The notes: generated by a model not told the origin, from the sequence alone. A DNA stretch of 64,000 nucleotides from Thamnaconus septentrionalis (GCA_009823395.1 CM020501.1:14183861-14247860), one strand, 5' to 3'; numbered from the stretch's first letter, positions 24,590 through 37,009 are shown. Program-made: numbers and translations.

Positions 24590-25093
24590 CCCCGCCGCCT
24601 CCTCCCGCTCGTGGCTACTGGCCTCCTCCTCTCAGCCTCACACACTCTCTGCCCTGCTGGATCGGCAACGACAGCGTTAAAAGCAGGGCTCGGCCTCAGT
24701 CTCCTCCTCCTATGTTAATGTGGCGGCGGCTACAGTAGCGTGGAGCCGGAGAGAGGAGAGGCGCTCGGTGAATGGGGAGGCGGGGGGCGTGAAGGTGAGG
24801 GTGGGAGTGTTGCCTTCACGGATCCGTGCGCTCATCACAAGGAAGGAGGTGTCGGGTGCCTGTGTCTGCTGCGGGGTTTTGTTTTGTTTATTTTTTTCCC
24901 CCTGCATCTGTTTTTATTTCGAAAACACCGTCACCACCACCATCACCATTATTATTGTTAATACTGCCGCTACTACTATTATTTCGGAAGAGAATCGGAT
25001 GCAATCATGCCACGCGCGGCGGACGGTGCAGCATCTTAATAATCATCCGCACGGCCGATAAGAAGAGACGGACTGCAGGGGTATAAAAAAGCC
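24590..25093 (+). promoter_or_regulatory. neurl1: CpG-rich alternative promoter / 5' UTR region of exon 1B
   Basis: GC- and CpG-rich sequence begins near 24590 and runs to the exon 1B ATG, in contrast to AT-rich flanks. It contains GGCGGCGGC, a CCGGAGAGAGGAGAGGCGC block and ACGGATCCGTGCG. Its position directly 5' of a short coding exon with a strong donor supports promoter use. No transcript data are available to fix the start. Confidence 0.55.
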
Positions 25094-25127
25094 ATGGGCG
25101 GCCAGATAACACGGAATGCCTTGTACG
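25094..25127 (+). CDS. neurl1: neurl1 alternative exon 1B (MGGQITRNALY start)
   Basis: Eleven codons plus one base, MGGQITRNALY then G, are followed by the strong donor GTAAGA at 25128. Phase 1 matches exon 1A exactly, so splicing to exon 2 gives Asp at the junction and an uninterrupted frame (573 aa in total). The start context GCCATGG is optimal. Gly-2 with Thr-6 keeps a myristoylation-type N-terminus although nothing else resembles exon 1A. The case rests on phase, donor, Kozak and CpG context; it has not been checked against transcripts. Confidence 0.72.
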
Positions 25128-26099
25128 GTAAGAGACAACAGAATGCGCATCATTTTTTAATTTTTATTTTTTGCTACCAACCCTTTTGTTCTCCGCTGGC
25201 GTGTGTTTATTTGACGGTGCGCTCGCCGCCGTGTTCTCAGGTACCTCATTGCTGCCTACGCTGCCTATTCTTTTGTCGCCCTTACGTCACTCCTGTAATT
25301 AGAATGAAGGGGCTCCTGGAGACGCGCAGCAGTGCCCACTTGTCTTCTAATTATGTGATGCGATTTTTTTATTTTATTATTTTTTTTAAAGTAACCATCT
25401 CTTCTCAAAAGCCCATAATCCGATGAATGAAAGTGTACGAGATGGTTTGTGTTTGGTCACGGGTCTTTTTTTTTTTTCTTTTGTTTTTTTCAAAGGGGAA
25501 GGGTGTGAAGTTGCGGGGTTTCCCTCTGCTTCAGATGCCGCCGTGGGCTCCCTCCCCCTTCATTAATAAACAGTGCGTGTGTGCAGGAAATCTATACATT
25601 GATCTCCCCCCTTCGCTATTACCCTCTTTTGTGCCAACAGTGAGGTCGAGGCATCCATCAATAGTGATGAATGGCCCGTGCACACCCTCTCCTCCTGTTC
25701 TGTGGCTGGAGGCTCACAACAAAACGGGAAGTGTAATATGCAAAGCGGCAGGAGGCGTAACATGCAAAACCATAAGCTCAATTTTTTTGTAGATACAAAG
25801 TCTAAAGGCGACAGTGACTGTACGTCTCTGTTTTGGGGGTTTGATCACGAGCATGTTTGTTGGCAGGCCTGTATGTGTACAGGATTATGTGGATATGGTT
25901 CAAATGCAGGCCACTTTCACACCCTGTGGCTCTCAGTGGTGATCCCCCCGCTGACACACTAGCCGCCGTGTCGCCATCAAACATTTCCGCGGACCAGTTT
26001 CACATGCACTGCCCTGCAGAACCTTCTGAGCGTGTTGTTGTGGCTTTACTGTATAAGCGCAGCTAAAGCCCTGCCGCAGCAGCCTCCTCTGCTTTTGGC

Positions 26100-26150
26100 C
26101 ACCTGATCGTTCTAATTAAGGCCCCAAGATTAATCCAATTAGTGAAAGAG
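26100..26150. promoter_or_regulatory. Candidate conserved non-coding element (TAAT-motif cluster)
   Basis: Within 50 bp there are TCTAATTAAGG, GATTAATCC and CCAATTAGTG, that is several homeodomain-type cores, 1 kb downstream of exon 1B. Conservation cannot be tested from one sequence. Confidence 0.3.
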
Positions 26151-26330
26151 GGACAGGCTGAGGAAGAGGAGGGGGAGGGAGGAAGGCGAGAGCTCACCAA
26201 GGTCAAACACCTCGCTGGGTGTGTCCCTGTTCATGTACCTGCCACTCAAAGTATTAGCGGAGTCTTCACCAATCAAATCCTGTTTCACTTTCAGAGACAC
26301 TTGCTGTTGACTGTACAGTTAAACGCCAGT

Positions 26331-26344
26331 CCACCAGGGGGTGC
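26331..26344 (+). promoter_or_regulatory. CTCF-like motif downstream of exon 1B
   Basis: CCACCAGGGGGTGC matches CCASYAGRKGGCRS with one mismatch (T for C near the end). It has the same orientation as the motif at 2887. Confidence 0.45.
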
Positions 26345-29300
26345 TAAACAAAAACAAAAATCAGATAATCAAGTACAGTTTAGAAATGCAGTACTGCTTT
26401 ATTTTTAGCAGACAGAGGAAGGACCTAAAGACTGGGCTATTGTATGTTTCAATGAAAATCATCTACTGTATTGCCATCACTGAAGTCACTGCTGTCCATC
26501 ACTACATTCACATAGCCACCTGAGCAACTCATCTCTGGGTGGGTTCAGTCTGGTGTGGTCCTGGCTGGGCAGTTGAATGGAGGCCTTGGTGTGGTGGCTT
26601 AATTCAAGGCTGCTGCCTTTCAGAGGACTATTGACGGAATAAAAATGGTCACAGTGCTTAGCAGTTACCATTAGCATGCTGCTAACTGCTAGTGTGTAGA
26701 CCTTGCTTTGCTCGGGCCCAGCTCGATCCCATCTGTTCTTTGAAAAACGTGTCCAAAGTTCACTTCACTTCCGCTTCTGATTTAATGGACACACACCCAA
26801 AGACAACAATGGGTGTCGGAGTCCATGTATTGCAGCTAACGCTATGTTTTTTATATTTCCATTATTGCCCCAATAAATAGTGTTACTGTCTTTTGACAGC
26901 TGTGTGACCAGTTGAGCAGAGTGTTTCTCACTAACTGTCATGGATGGCACCTGCACACATATATTGTACATTGCTTGTGCCTTGAAAGAATCTGTAGTTT
27001 TTAAAATAATTCGCAAACTTCCACCTTTAAGCAAAGAGGGTTCCAACCAGTTGTGCTTCTCAATTTCACCTGAAAGGTTTGCACAATAAACTAAATTGTC
27101 ATTTCAACTGTAATAGAATCTGTCCGGGCCTTGTGGTCTTCTTAGCGCCGTAATCCTGTGTCAAACTGGTCTGTGACTTTCAGAATGTAAACTATTTGTG
27201 GAGGAGGCCGGCAGCTATTAGTGGACCAGTAATTTAGTTGTGTGTTCATTACCAATTACAATGAAAGTAATGAAAGGAACTTTCTTTTTGCCCATTTCAG
27301 ATCCCCTTTGTTTCTCGTGTGGACACGGTGAATAACTAAGTTTTATGGAGCCTTTTTTTCCCCATTAGGTTTTAGTGCATTTTTATCCCGTGGACTGGAG
27401 CTGTTTCCTCTCCGCACAGTTCTGATGGGCTGTATCAAAATCACCTCGTAAATGAAGGAGAACGCCTCTTCGCTTCCATTTTACAGTTTGCAATTATGTC
27501 GGAGAGCATTTCTCTGTGTGAGCCAAAATAAAGTGGCATTACTGTTGCCTCTCTAACTGGTTTGGTTCTCCACCTTGTTCTCTCGTGTGCCTCCTGCATC
27601 TTGACTAAAAACTTTTTAATGGCCCCGTGCCTCATTGACTCTGCTCTCGCCGTTGGCATGCTGGTGTGAAACCTGAATGAATGGTCTTTAATTACATCAT
27701 CTGTCGTACTGCCATGATAAATCCATATTTCTGGAGTGAAAATGGATTTAATGTCGCTGCACTCGCTGAACTTTCTCCTTCTGGTTTTGGATCATGGCTT
27801 GACATCTGCCTTCTATTTCCACAGTGGTCCCCCGATTCTGTCACACTAAGCATTGGACAAGAGCAGCAATTCACATTCCAAGTGAGACGTTAAGACGTGA
27901 ACTTACCCATCTTACTCGGATCACTGAGAAGTGTATTTTTTTGCGGCTTTTGCCAGTTTACAGAGCATTTTCTGGTTTACAACATGTACTAGCGCGTGTG
28001 GTATGTCTCATACTGGGACTTGGTATTTCCTTGCATTCTCGTCCTTCATGGTTGAGCATTACAAGGAACACTGTCATCAAGAAAAAAAAAGTGCAAGAGT
28101 GTGTGTTCATTTTTCAAAATGAACCTGTGTCAAGACGTCAGACAACCCCATACTTTTATCATCTCTGGGTTTATTGTTGGGCTGATGAACATGTAAACGG
28201 AAACATGTCAGCATGCTCGCAGACTGTCGCTGCTCATCTGTCACTCTTGCTCGTCGGTATAGGTCATGATTACGGAGACTCATTAGTCTGCTGAGAGAGA
28301 CAGAGAGAGACAGAGAGAGTGAGACGGCCGATGCTCCATTTACGCTAAGTGGAACGGAGCCTTGATCAGTATCATTGGAAACACCTGTGTTTACACAACT
28401 ATTTCCAGCCAAGATGGCCGTTGTGAATGGCCGTCAGTGTTCCTGTGTACAGTAGTGATATGATCGGAGGAAAAACAACCATCTGTCAGGGGTGGCAGGC
28501 TTTCCGCCGTCTTAGTGACCCAGTTAGGGTCCGAGGTCTCTCGAATAATCTAGTCACGCTGTCAAGTCAAACTAAAGACTCTGTTTGGCAGAAGGCCCTC
28601 GGTGTACAGTTGTGAATGTGACCTCTAGGTTATTTATTTGATAATTGGAAGGGGCCGGACTGTCTGCTTACATGATATCTGATATGTATTTACACCTGCT
28701 TAAACTTTGCTGACACTTGAAAACACCTCTATACGGAAATACATTGTTTTGGCTGCCAACCCAGGAACGACCCAATAAAACCACAACTTGAACCGGACAC
28801 CTGTAAGCGGAGAATCATAATTAAAGTTCAAGGCGCTCAAGGGCATTGTTGTATTACTGCACACGATATTGCTGGCATTTCTGGGCGGAAGGTAAAGAAC
28901 AAAGCGCTTTTTAAAGCCTCAAAATGTTTAACAGCAAACGCTGCTGCGTGGGTTCGGCTGTGGGCACGACAAGGGACGAACTGGTGGGATAGTGTTAGGA
29001 TCAGGACTAGTGGCTCAGGAGAGTTCATATTCAGAGAACAGCTGTGGACATGTTGTATAATTGTGTTTTCTGCACATTGGCAGAAGTCAAATATCTATAA
29101 TCTGTTCATTGCCACATATGAAGGAGGTCTGTTTCCGATCTGACAGTTTCCGATTTCAGTCACTTTTTTCTTGCTCAGAAGTTAATATTAGAGATCCGAT
29201 CTGTGCTACTTGAGCCTCCCGGTGTAAATCCGACCTTTGTTAGAATGGAAAGAAGAGAAGGCCTTTCATGGAAAGGTATTACGTTGACTCCGTCCCTTCT

Positions 29301-30092
29301 TTTTCTTCTTTTTCTACTAGTGTTCAATTGAAACCCTTCTTGGATGTTATCCATCTGCGTTAGTGCTTTTCGGGAAAACGCAGCTGGTGGTGCAGTTGGC
29401 CGGACTGGGCTGGAGATGCTCCACAAAAACCCGTCTAACATGCGAGCGACGGCGAAGAAAACAGATTACGCTTCCTCTCAGGTGTGAAGCAGCAAAAGGC
29501 ACATCCAGAACGGCACTCGCCGCCCGGGCCGGGTTGCGTAACGCACACGTCCGTCGAGTGTGTGGGAGCTCCACTTCTGTGCTCCCGATTGACTGAAAGT
29601 GGGCCAGCGTCTGAGGCTGCTCAGGCTGATTCCATCGAGCGTCTGGCTGCGTTTCCACATCAACAGGGCTCGGCTTCCGTTGGAGCGGGGTGTGGGGGAG
29701 GCTCTGATGCAGCGACAACAACACAAGTTTTCTCTCTGTCTTCCGTCTCCATCTGATGGGATTTCATGTTTTGAGATATGCCACAGATTTGACTGCAAAT
29801 CATGAAAAAAAAAAATGTTGCGGATTGTTGCTCTTCATGAAGTCCACTGCCACTCACGGCGTGGGGTGGGATGTGGTGCGGCGGGGGGGTGGAACCTCTC
29901 TTTTTCTCTAGAGCTGCAATCGGACCCTGGCCAGTTGCTGTGGAGTGACAGAAACATATGTGCGAGGGTCAGGTGGCCTTGTTGAGAGTGTGCTTGGCAG
30001 CGTCTTTGTGAATTAGCCCCGACTCCTGAAGGCACCGACTCCTGTCATCTTCATCACAACACAGAGTGGAGGGGACGGACCCTCTTCAACAT

Positions 30093-30134
30093 TGTGTGTG
30101 TCTGTGCGTTTGTGTGTGTGTGTGTGTGTGTGTG
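30093..30134. repeat. (TG)n microsatellite, imperfect
   Basis: TG-rich tract with a long uninterrupted run at 30111-30134. Confidence 0.92.
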
Positions 30135-30291
30135 CACGTGAGCCCACCAGCCCTCCCAGTCTCATTCTCCAGAAGGGTCACCTTGAAGGCAGCAGCGCCC
30201 ACATCAATGGCTTGCGGCGCTGATTAGCATCCTGCCTCCTGCTTGCAGTCAATACACACTGCATAGCATTAACCCCCCTCACCACACAGAC

Positions 30292-30324
30292 GCACACAAA
30301 CACACACACACACACACACACACA
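30292..30324. repeat. (CA)n microsatellite
   Basis: CA units, nearly uninterrupted. Confidence 0.92.
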
Positions 30325-33300
30325 TACAGCAGGCTGCAACCCTCAACGGTGCCCTAGCCACGACACGTTATTGCTTATTGATCACAGTTGTGCAATTGTG
30401 TGTGGCCCGCTGTGCATGATGCCATCATATCTGCCATGGAACCTTTGGCCACCAGGTCACGGCAGCGTGAGCAACTAAGGTCGCTGCCGCTGCAGTTGGA
30501 GTCAAAACCTGCAAGGACCAATTTGTTTGTTTGCCCCTGTCCTGTATTTATGAGTCTCCTCAGACGGCTCTTTACCATGCGGGATACAAAAATGTTAACT
30601 GCCCACATTTGGCTTATTTATGATGTGCATCTATTACCTTCTAGTGGATAAATGAACGTACCTTTGGTGAAGATGAGTCAAAAATGGGGACAACAGGGGG
30701 TCATTCACAGAGAGAGTGCTAAAAGATTTGGAGTTTTTGTTTGTAACACAAAGCTTTGAAACCAGAACCGATTAATAGTTAAGTTGTCATTGATCCATCA
30801 TTACAGTGGTCCTTCAAACAACAGACACCTAGATGTACTGAGTGACTTTTCAACAGCTTGTTGTGTTTATCATCCAGATATTGTTCTTTTGCTCTTAGGG
30901 GTTAACAAGAAAAACTGGCCATTGATCGATTGATTGATTGGTTGATTCGTGCTCAGGGCTGCGGTTCCCGTTGGTGTTGATTTCCTCCTCCGAGCCACTA
31001 AACAAGGTTGTTAACCTCACCTTGTTTAGTTGAACAAGGTTAAGAGGACACAAAACACCACTGGCTTGTCATCACTGCATGAAACAATGATTAAATATTT
31101 TCCATTTGTCACATGACTGTGGACTGCGGAAAGGTGAAGATGTAAAGATGGATTGAATCAGGGAGAAAAAAGATTTGGTTCTTGCAAATGCTCATATATC
31201 TTAATGCTTATATATCTGAGAAGGTCTCTGCCGCTCTGCCAGAGACTTGATGCATGTTCAATGCAGAGCAGATAAAGGACATAAAGGAGTGGACACAGAA
31301 GACTCACATTTAAGTTTACAAGGCTGTTATTTTTTTGTTCTTTCTTAGGATACCTGCTGCTGTCAGTATTGTAAGGAAGCCATGACTGGAACTATAGCGA
31401 GGCTAGAAACAACTAAGAAAAGTGTCACCTGATCACACACTCCTGACTCACACACTGGGACTGCGGCGATTGGGTTTCACTCACCGTGGGGTCGTCACAC
31501 ACGCGCACACGACGAACTTCAGTGATCACAGGGAAGGCGATACCCTGTGAAAGGCTCCGTGGATAAGCTGCAAGGTTTTCGGCCCGGTGCGTGTACAAGT
31601 ACTTAAATCCACGCTGCCCGAGCTGTACTTTAAAGCCAAATGATAATAGCGAGTGATTAATGGCACCCATTGTCCCCGTGAGTCATTCGGCAGTTGGTGC
31701 TGTGCCAGGCTCGAACGCCGTTTTGTCATGAGTCGGTGGGATTGAATACATCATCCCGACGTTTCCGTGTAAACATTATTTAAACGCTGTTTGTCATCAG
31801 CCTGCCATTGGCCAACAGCGGCACATTGAGCAGACAGTAGTGATGCTGAGATCAAGCGAGAGACGTCTCAGACCTGTCACCTTGGCAGAAGTGCAACCTT
31901 TTCTCTCCCAGTTCTCAGAAAAAAAGCCAAATGATGGCAGTCACTGAAATTATAGCATTTTGTCTAAGCTAAGGCATTCAAATGCTTTGTCGACATAAAT
32001 CACACTTAGCAGTACCAAGTGACGCAAACGTTTATGGTGAGAATCTTCCACTAACCCATACAAGGTGAATTTCAACATATCCCTGGATGCTTGGAATGCC
32101 TGGACACCAACCGCATCCAGCGAACAGCAGGCACGGGGGACGGTGTGTGGGCCACCTTCTCCTGCTGCTGTCGTAGACTTCTCATGTTTCCATGGCGCTA
32201 ACATTAGACACGAAGGTCACGGATGGTGGAGATGTGGGTCGGCTGTGGATACGCACCGTTGGTCAGGCCTCGCATCAGGGTCTGGGCACTGCGTTGGTAC
32301 ACGCGCTGATGCTTAGAATGGCACTAAGAAAGAAGGATAAGAATCTTCTGTCCTCATCTTAGTTCACGTAATATGTTTGGAATACCTTCGCCGTTGGACC
32401 GGGAAGTTATTTGCCTCACAAATATGCAGCAAACACAACAGTACTTTACCCCCCAGAGGGCAAAACACTTGACTGGTAGTTAGTAGCTTAAAAAAGCAAA
32501 AACAAAACAGTGATGACACAGTTTACCTTTCACACAGTGCTGCCAGCCAAATGGTCTCAGTAAGAACCGATTAACTAATTGTCTTACCACTGTTTGCTCT
32601 AAGACCAGTATTAGCCGCACATAAGCATGCGGCCAGTGGGTCTGTGGTTTATTATTAATGGGCCTCTCCGGGAGAGAAGGCTCCAGGGCAACTCTGACGT
32701 TTAGAGACAAGCGTCCTGTGAGGCTGTAAAAGCTGCTGTTGTCCGTTGAAAGCGGCGCAAGGAACAAACAGAGTTCTCTGAGAAAGCAGGTTCAGAGTCG
32801 GATTGATGTTTGCGCTGCAGAGGCAGCGGCCAGCAGTTTGGCTCCGGGCTTTGCCTGCAAAAAAATCCATTACGGATAAACACCGAACCTTAAATGATAA
32901 AACAGTGTGTCAAAGGGCCGAGAGCCTGATTCCGTAATGGATCATGTTGCTTTTTGCAGCCTCTGAATTGCCGTTCACACATCCGTCTAATTCACAGAGC
33001 CCACGCACGCCACCGCACCGCACTACCAGTAATACAGCGTCTCTTTCCGCTGGCCCAGTTTGCCTGCATATACATGACATTTTGTCCAAACACTGGGAGC
33101 GGTAAAAGACGATTTCTGTGTATATCACTGCCGTGGCAGCAGGCGTCCGTTCCTTGTCGATTAGCGCTGTTTGCCACTGGTAGTTTTGAGTGAAATATTT
33201 CTACACTGCTCACCCAGTTAGTCGGCGGGAATAAAATATTTAGATTCATTGAATCCATTTTACTTGCATGGCCAGACGTCCTGGTGATCACGACAACTGT

Positions 33301-34784
33301 TGCGAGGAAAAGGCTGTGTAACTCTGCTGTAACTGTTTAATTTAGCTGACAACAAAATCCTCCAACAGCACAGATTTCCTGGTTAAGTCATTCAGTAAGT
33401 GCCTCTTATTGAGATCCTTTGTGCCTCATGCTGGAGCTCACTGCCTCTTCTGTGCATGCTGTGTTTGTAGTGGGGAAAAAAAACATGTTTAGCTATGTTA
33501 ACCCAGACAATTGCAATCTGACGCAACAATGGTGCAAATTGCTCACGTCTGCTAAACTTGATGGGCGCGACAGGCAGCCACAGTTTAGTCTCAGTCAATC
33601 CGGCCCTGCTGCCACACATCTCAGATGCCATAATCATATGAACTGTGTCTTTTCTTACCTCCACCAGCATGTTTGTGTTTTCGCACCGGCGGGAATGATT
33701 GTCTGTTTTGTCTGTCAGCAGGTTCAAACATGACTTGTGAATGTGGCTCAGAAAAAAGGGGTCAAGCTGTTGTGCGTGGAACCTTTGGTGATGTGGAACC
33801 TACAGCTAAACAATTGGGCCAGCTTTGTGGAATTTAAGGAGATGCATTTCGCTGTTGACTAACAATAAAGTTAAGATTGCAGCTAGTGGACGCCCCATAA
33901 AGACACAAATGTGTATCAGAGTGGTAGCACCTTTTTTAAAGGTCAACATGTTTCAGTTTGATTTTAAAGCACTCTGGTACGTCTCAGAATTTTTAGAAAC
34001 TCACCCTCTATGTTGAATTACAGTTCTTCAGCATCGTCCGTTTACTGTTGGGATAGAGCTGGTTTATTCATATTGTGTGTTTTATGAAACAACTAAGAAT
34101 AGCATGAAAATAAAATGATCACAGACGCTTTGAAATCTCATTATGTCTGAAGTGGGAAAAACAAAGGCCAGCAAAGGTCAGCATATCACAAAGTACTTGA
34201 ATCCATTTTAATCCAGCGTGGGTGCTCTGTTGTTCACCTATTTATTCTGAGTGAAAAAGGTAAAAAAACACTGGAAGGTGATAGTTTTGCTGCTGCCCTG
34301 TTCCTGAAGCTGCTTTCCAAAAAAGCCATAACCCAAGACTATAAATATTTTGTTGTTCCGTTGGTGTAAACAAACGGCAGCTGGTGCATCCTATCAGATA
34401 GCCGGCGAGTGAAAGAGTGCACTGTTCGAGACCTTTTCATACGAGGGGGTTGCTAAGGAACATGAATTCACACATAGGACCCGTTTTTCTCCGCAGCAGC
34501 TGCGTCTCTTCAGAGCCTCTTAATGCATTCAGCTCAATGGCGCGCGCCACATTCAGCAACTGCTCTCCTGTGGCTCCGCCAGAGACAAAAGGGCCTCGTC
34601 GACACTGTTCAGTTGAGGCCGGGATGAAATTGTGGACACGTTTTACGGGCTGAGAAGCTGGACAGGGCCGTGCCGAGATAAACGTAGGCGAGAGGGAGAT
34701 GAGGGAGACAAAGAGTGAGGGGGAACACGAAGTGTGTCGGCTGCGGGACTGGCAGTCTGCTCTTATCTGTCCTCCACAGGGGCA

Positions 34785-34805
34785 GCAGCTGCTGCTGCTG
34801 CTGCT
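34785..34805. repeat. (GCT)n short repeat
   Basis: CAGCTGCTGCTGCTGCTGCT; a short trinucleotide run in intron. Confidence 0.85.
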
Positions 34806-36060
34806 TCACTGTTTGCTGAACAATCCTCTCTGAATATCCCACAGGACAAAGAGTCCAGAGATCCGTTTACTGTACATGATATGATTTATTTTATGTTATC
34901 ACAACAATCATCTGAAACTCTGCAGTATTATCTTTTCAATATTTCTGTTGCCCAGTGTGTCAATTATTGTTCCCTGCCGCTGGATGTTTTGGTCCTGAAA
35001 TGTCTCCAGTGCCAGTAACCAGGGTTCAATTAGAAAGCATGAACTAAAACATCATAGCGGATGTTTTTGCAGTTCTTCATTTGTACAAAACAGAATTATG
35101 ACTACCATCCGAATTAGAATTATATCATTATTATTATAGTAAACTCGCTCGTAAACTCGGAGGCGATGAATCAGAGGAGAGGCAGACATCGCTGGCAGTA
35201 TCTCCACCAATCCATAATGCAACACAGATGGGAGACATGCAGGTCTCCGAGTCAGAAACAGGAATCAACCTGCGCTCACAAGTGTTGTCGTTTTCACGTT
35301 TGCTTTGTGAGCCTTTTGAATTCGGTCCTGCTTGATGCAAAACATCCAAGAACGGTTGCTGAAGAGAGAGTTCGTCGCTAAACACACACCAGGGTCAAAA
35401 AAATTGAGCGAAAGCAGGCGCAATGAAAGACATGACTCAACCGCCTCACCACAAACTGCTGGAATGTCCAAACATGAAACGCTGAAACTTCTGGAAATCA
35501 TTTGGTATCCCAGGACGGTGATACAGAACATACTGGAGGAGCATCAGATGATGGAATTTTTTAGAATTCCCTGTTGAAACAAGTTTGCCTCTCCTCAACT
35601 TCAGATTAGGAGTCTGGCTGCTTCAGTCGGATAGAACACAACACTGGGAACTGTATGAAACTGCTTTAGCAAAAAGTTCCTGGATAGAGATGAAAGATTC
35701 TCTGGCACCCTTCCCCAAGCTCACCTGTTTGGGCAAGAATACTATTTATGTATCACAGAATTTGGCCAGTTTTCCTCTGCACATCTCTTTGGCTCTCAGC
35801 AGTCTAATCTGTAAACAACCTAGAACATAATGTCTATTTGGGCCCAGTGTTGAAGCTTAACCTGCGCAGAAGATTTAGCTTTTTCCCTCCTCCAAGGCCC
35901 AAAGTGATTATCGCTGATTAGCTCATTACTTTGCTGCTCAACAAATAATCAACGCGAGGCCCTCTGTGATGCAAGGCTTTTCATCAGATTTGAAAGGCAA
36001 ACATCAGACACTAATTACGGTGATTAAGCCTAACCTCCTGCTCCTTGTTTGTTTTGTGGT

Positions 36061-36081
36061 AAAAAAAAAAAAAAAAAAAAA
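36061..36081. repeat. A21 homopolymer upstream of the exon 2 acceptor
   Basis: Twenty-one consecutive A residues end 32 bases before exon 2. A branch-point-like CTTAC (36083-36087) and the pyrimidine tract lie between it and the AG. Confidence 0.95.
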
Positions 36082-36113
36082 GCTTACTCTGTCCATGTTC
36101 CCTCCCTCTCCAG

Positions 36114-36352
36114 ACTCCCTCGGCGCACCGTTTCCATCCACGTCACACCGATGTCACCACAAACCCAAGAGGTGCCTGCCCATCCAGTGCGGCAACCTTC
36201 CCATCAGCCCGCTGCTCTTTCATCCAAATGCCAAGGGCTCTCTTATCGTCATGGATCTGGCCCAGAAGACAGTCAAGAGGCTGGCCAGCTTCTGCAACGC
36301 CATTACCTTCAGCAACAGACCTATAGCGCTGTACGAGCAAGTCCGCCTCAAG
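36114..36352 (+). CDS. neurl1: neurl1 exon 2 (residues 28-107, start of NHR1)
   Basis: The acceptor is CTCTCCAG and the donor AAG before GTATTT. The exon is 239 nt: two bases complete Asp-28, followed by 79 full codons to Lys-107. The Cys/His/Lys-rich segment [11 protein letters not shown] (38-48) matches mammalian NEURL1. NHR1 begins at about residue 61 (LLFHPNAKG) and includes [20 protein letters not shown]. Neuralized homology repeats mediate substrate and ligand recognition. The frame is open upstream to an ATG at 35966, but that stretch is intronic (poly-Lys from the A run) and is not taken as coding. Confidence 0.95.
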
Positions 36353-36687
36353 GTATTTCCCGCTGAAAGTAACAATTGTAAACCGCTGTGCATTTGAGGT
36401 CAAACGAGGGTTTTGCAGAAGCAAATGTCACGTTCTGTCATGTTGGTAAAGACTCAACGGACAGTAGCTCTGCTAACATGGCAGCCAATATACTGAGAGT
36501 ATTTTTCTTCTGTAACAGACAAATATTTCATGGTTTGTTTTCGTATCTTTACATGTTTCAACATCAACTTCCGTCTACCTCAGAAGGTCACACGAGAGGT
36601 CGACGTTCTGAGGAGGACACATTGAATCCCATTCAGTTCATATACTTTGTGATTTGAAAGCATTGCGTTTGGTTCTCTCCTCTGCAG
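36353..36687 (+). other. Intron 2 (335 bp)
   Basis: A short intron with donor GTATTT and acceptor CTCCTCTGCAG; no repeat or feature inside. It is far shorter than the other introns. Confidence 0.9.
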
Positions 36688-37009
36688 ATCACCAAAAAGC
36701 AGTGCTGCTGGAGCGGGGCTCTCCGCCTGGGCTTCACCTCTAAAGACCCCTCCAGAATAAACCCCGACAACCTGCCCAAGTACGCTTGCCCCGACTTGGT
36801 GTCTCAGAGTGGCTTCTGGGCCAAGGCCCTGCCCGAGGAGTTTGCCAACGAGGGCAACATCATTGCCTTTTGGGTGGACAAGAAGGGCAGAGTCTTCTAC
36901 CGCATTAATGAGTCCAGTCCCATGCTGTTCTTCAGCGGCGTCCGCACAGCTGAGCCCCTCTGGGCCCTCATTGATGTTTACGGTCTGACCCGCGGAGTGC
37001 AGCTGCTAG
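36688..37009 (+). CDS. neurl1: neurl1 exon 3 (residues 108-214, main part of NHR1)
   Basis: The 322-nt exon encodes 107 codons plus one base of Asp-215. It carries most of NHR1: [51 protein letters not shown] and [18 protein letters not shown]. This is the most conserved part of the protein and is close to identical with mammalian NEURL1. The acceptor is TCTGCAG and the donor G before GTAAGA (consensus). Failure to splice would add 38 intronic codons before a stop at 37123-37125. Confidence 0.97.

Larger units (their letters stand above)
2829..25093 (+). other. Intron 1, part before alternative exon 1B
   Basis: This is 22 kb of non-coding DNA. It starts with a short TTTGC pentamer run (2850-2872) and a CTCF-like motif (2887-2900). 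Listed separately are SINE copies, a hairpin element, a local duplication, microsatellites and CpG-rich blocks. Apart from those, 5-8 kb, 10-12.6 kb and 16.5-22 kb show nothing I can name. Long ORFs at 4022-4792 (256 codons) and 19382-20089 (235 codons) have no recognisable domain. Confidence 0.7.
25128..36113 (+). other. Intron between exon 1B and exon 2
   Basis: The 11 kb contains a T-rich stretch (25466-25490), a CTCF-like motif, homeodomain-type TAATTA/ATTAAT motifs near 26110-26150, and (GT)n/(CA)n tracts near 30.1-30.3 kb. No exon, RNA gene or intact transposon is recognisable between 26.5 and 30 kb or between 30.4 and 36.0 kb. It ends with a 21-base A run and a pyrimidine tract before the CAG acceptor at 36111-36113. 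Confidence 0.7.

Noticed and set aside
25081..25093. GTATAAAAAA just upstream of exon 1B as a TATA box
   Set aside because: It lies about 10 bases before the ATG. A TATA box would start transcription roughly 25-30 bases downstream, inside the short coding exon and past the ATG, so it cannot serve this start codon.
35966..36113. Upstream in-frame ATG as an extra N-terminus for exon 2
   Set aside because: The translation passes through the A21 run (poly-Lys) and the acceptor pyrimidine tract, the ordinary architecture of an intron end.
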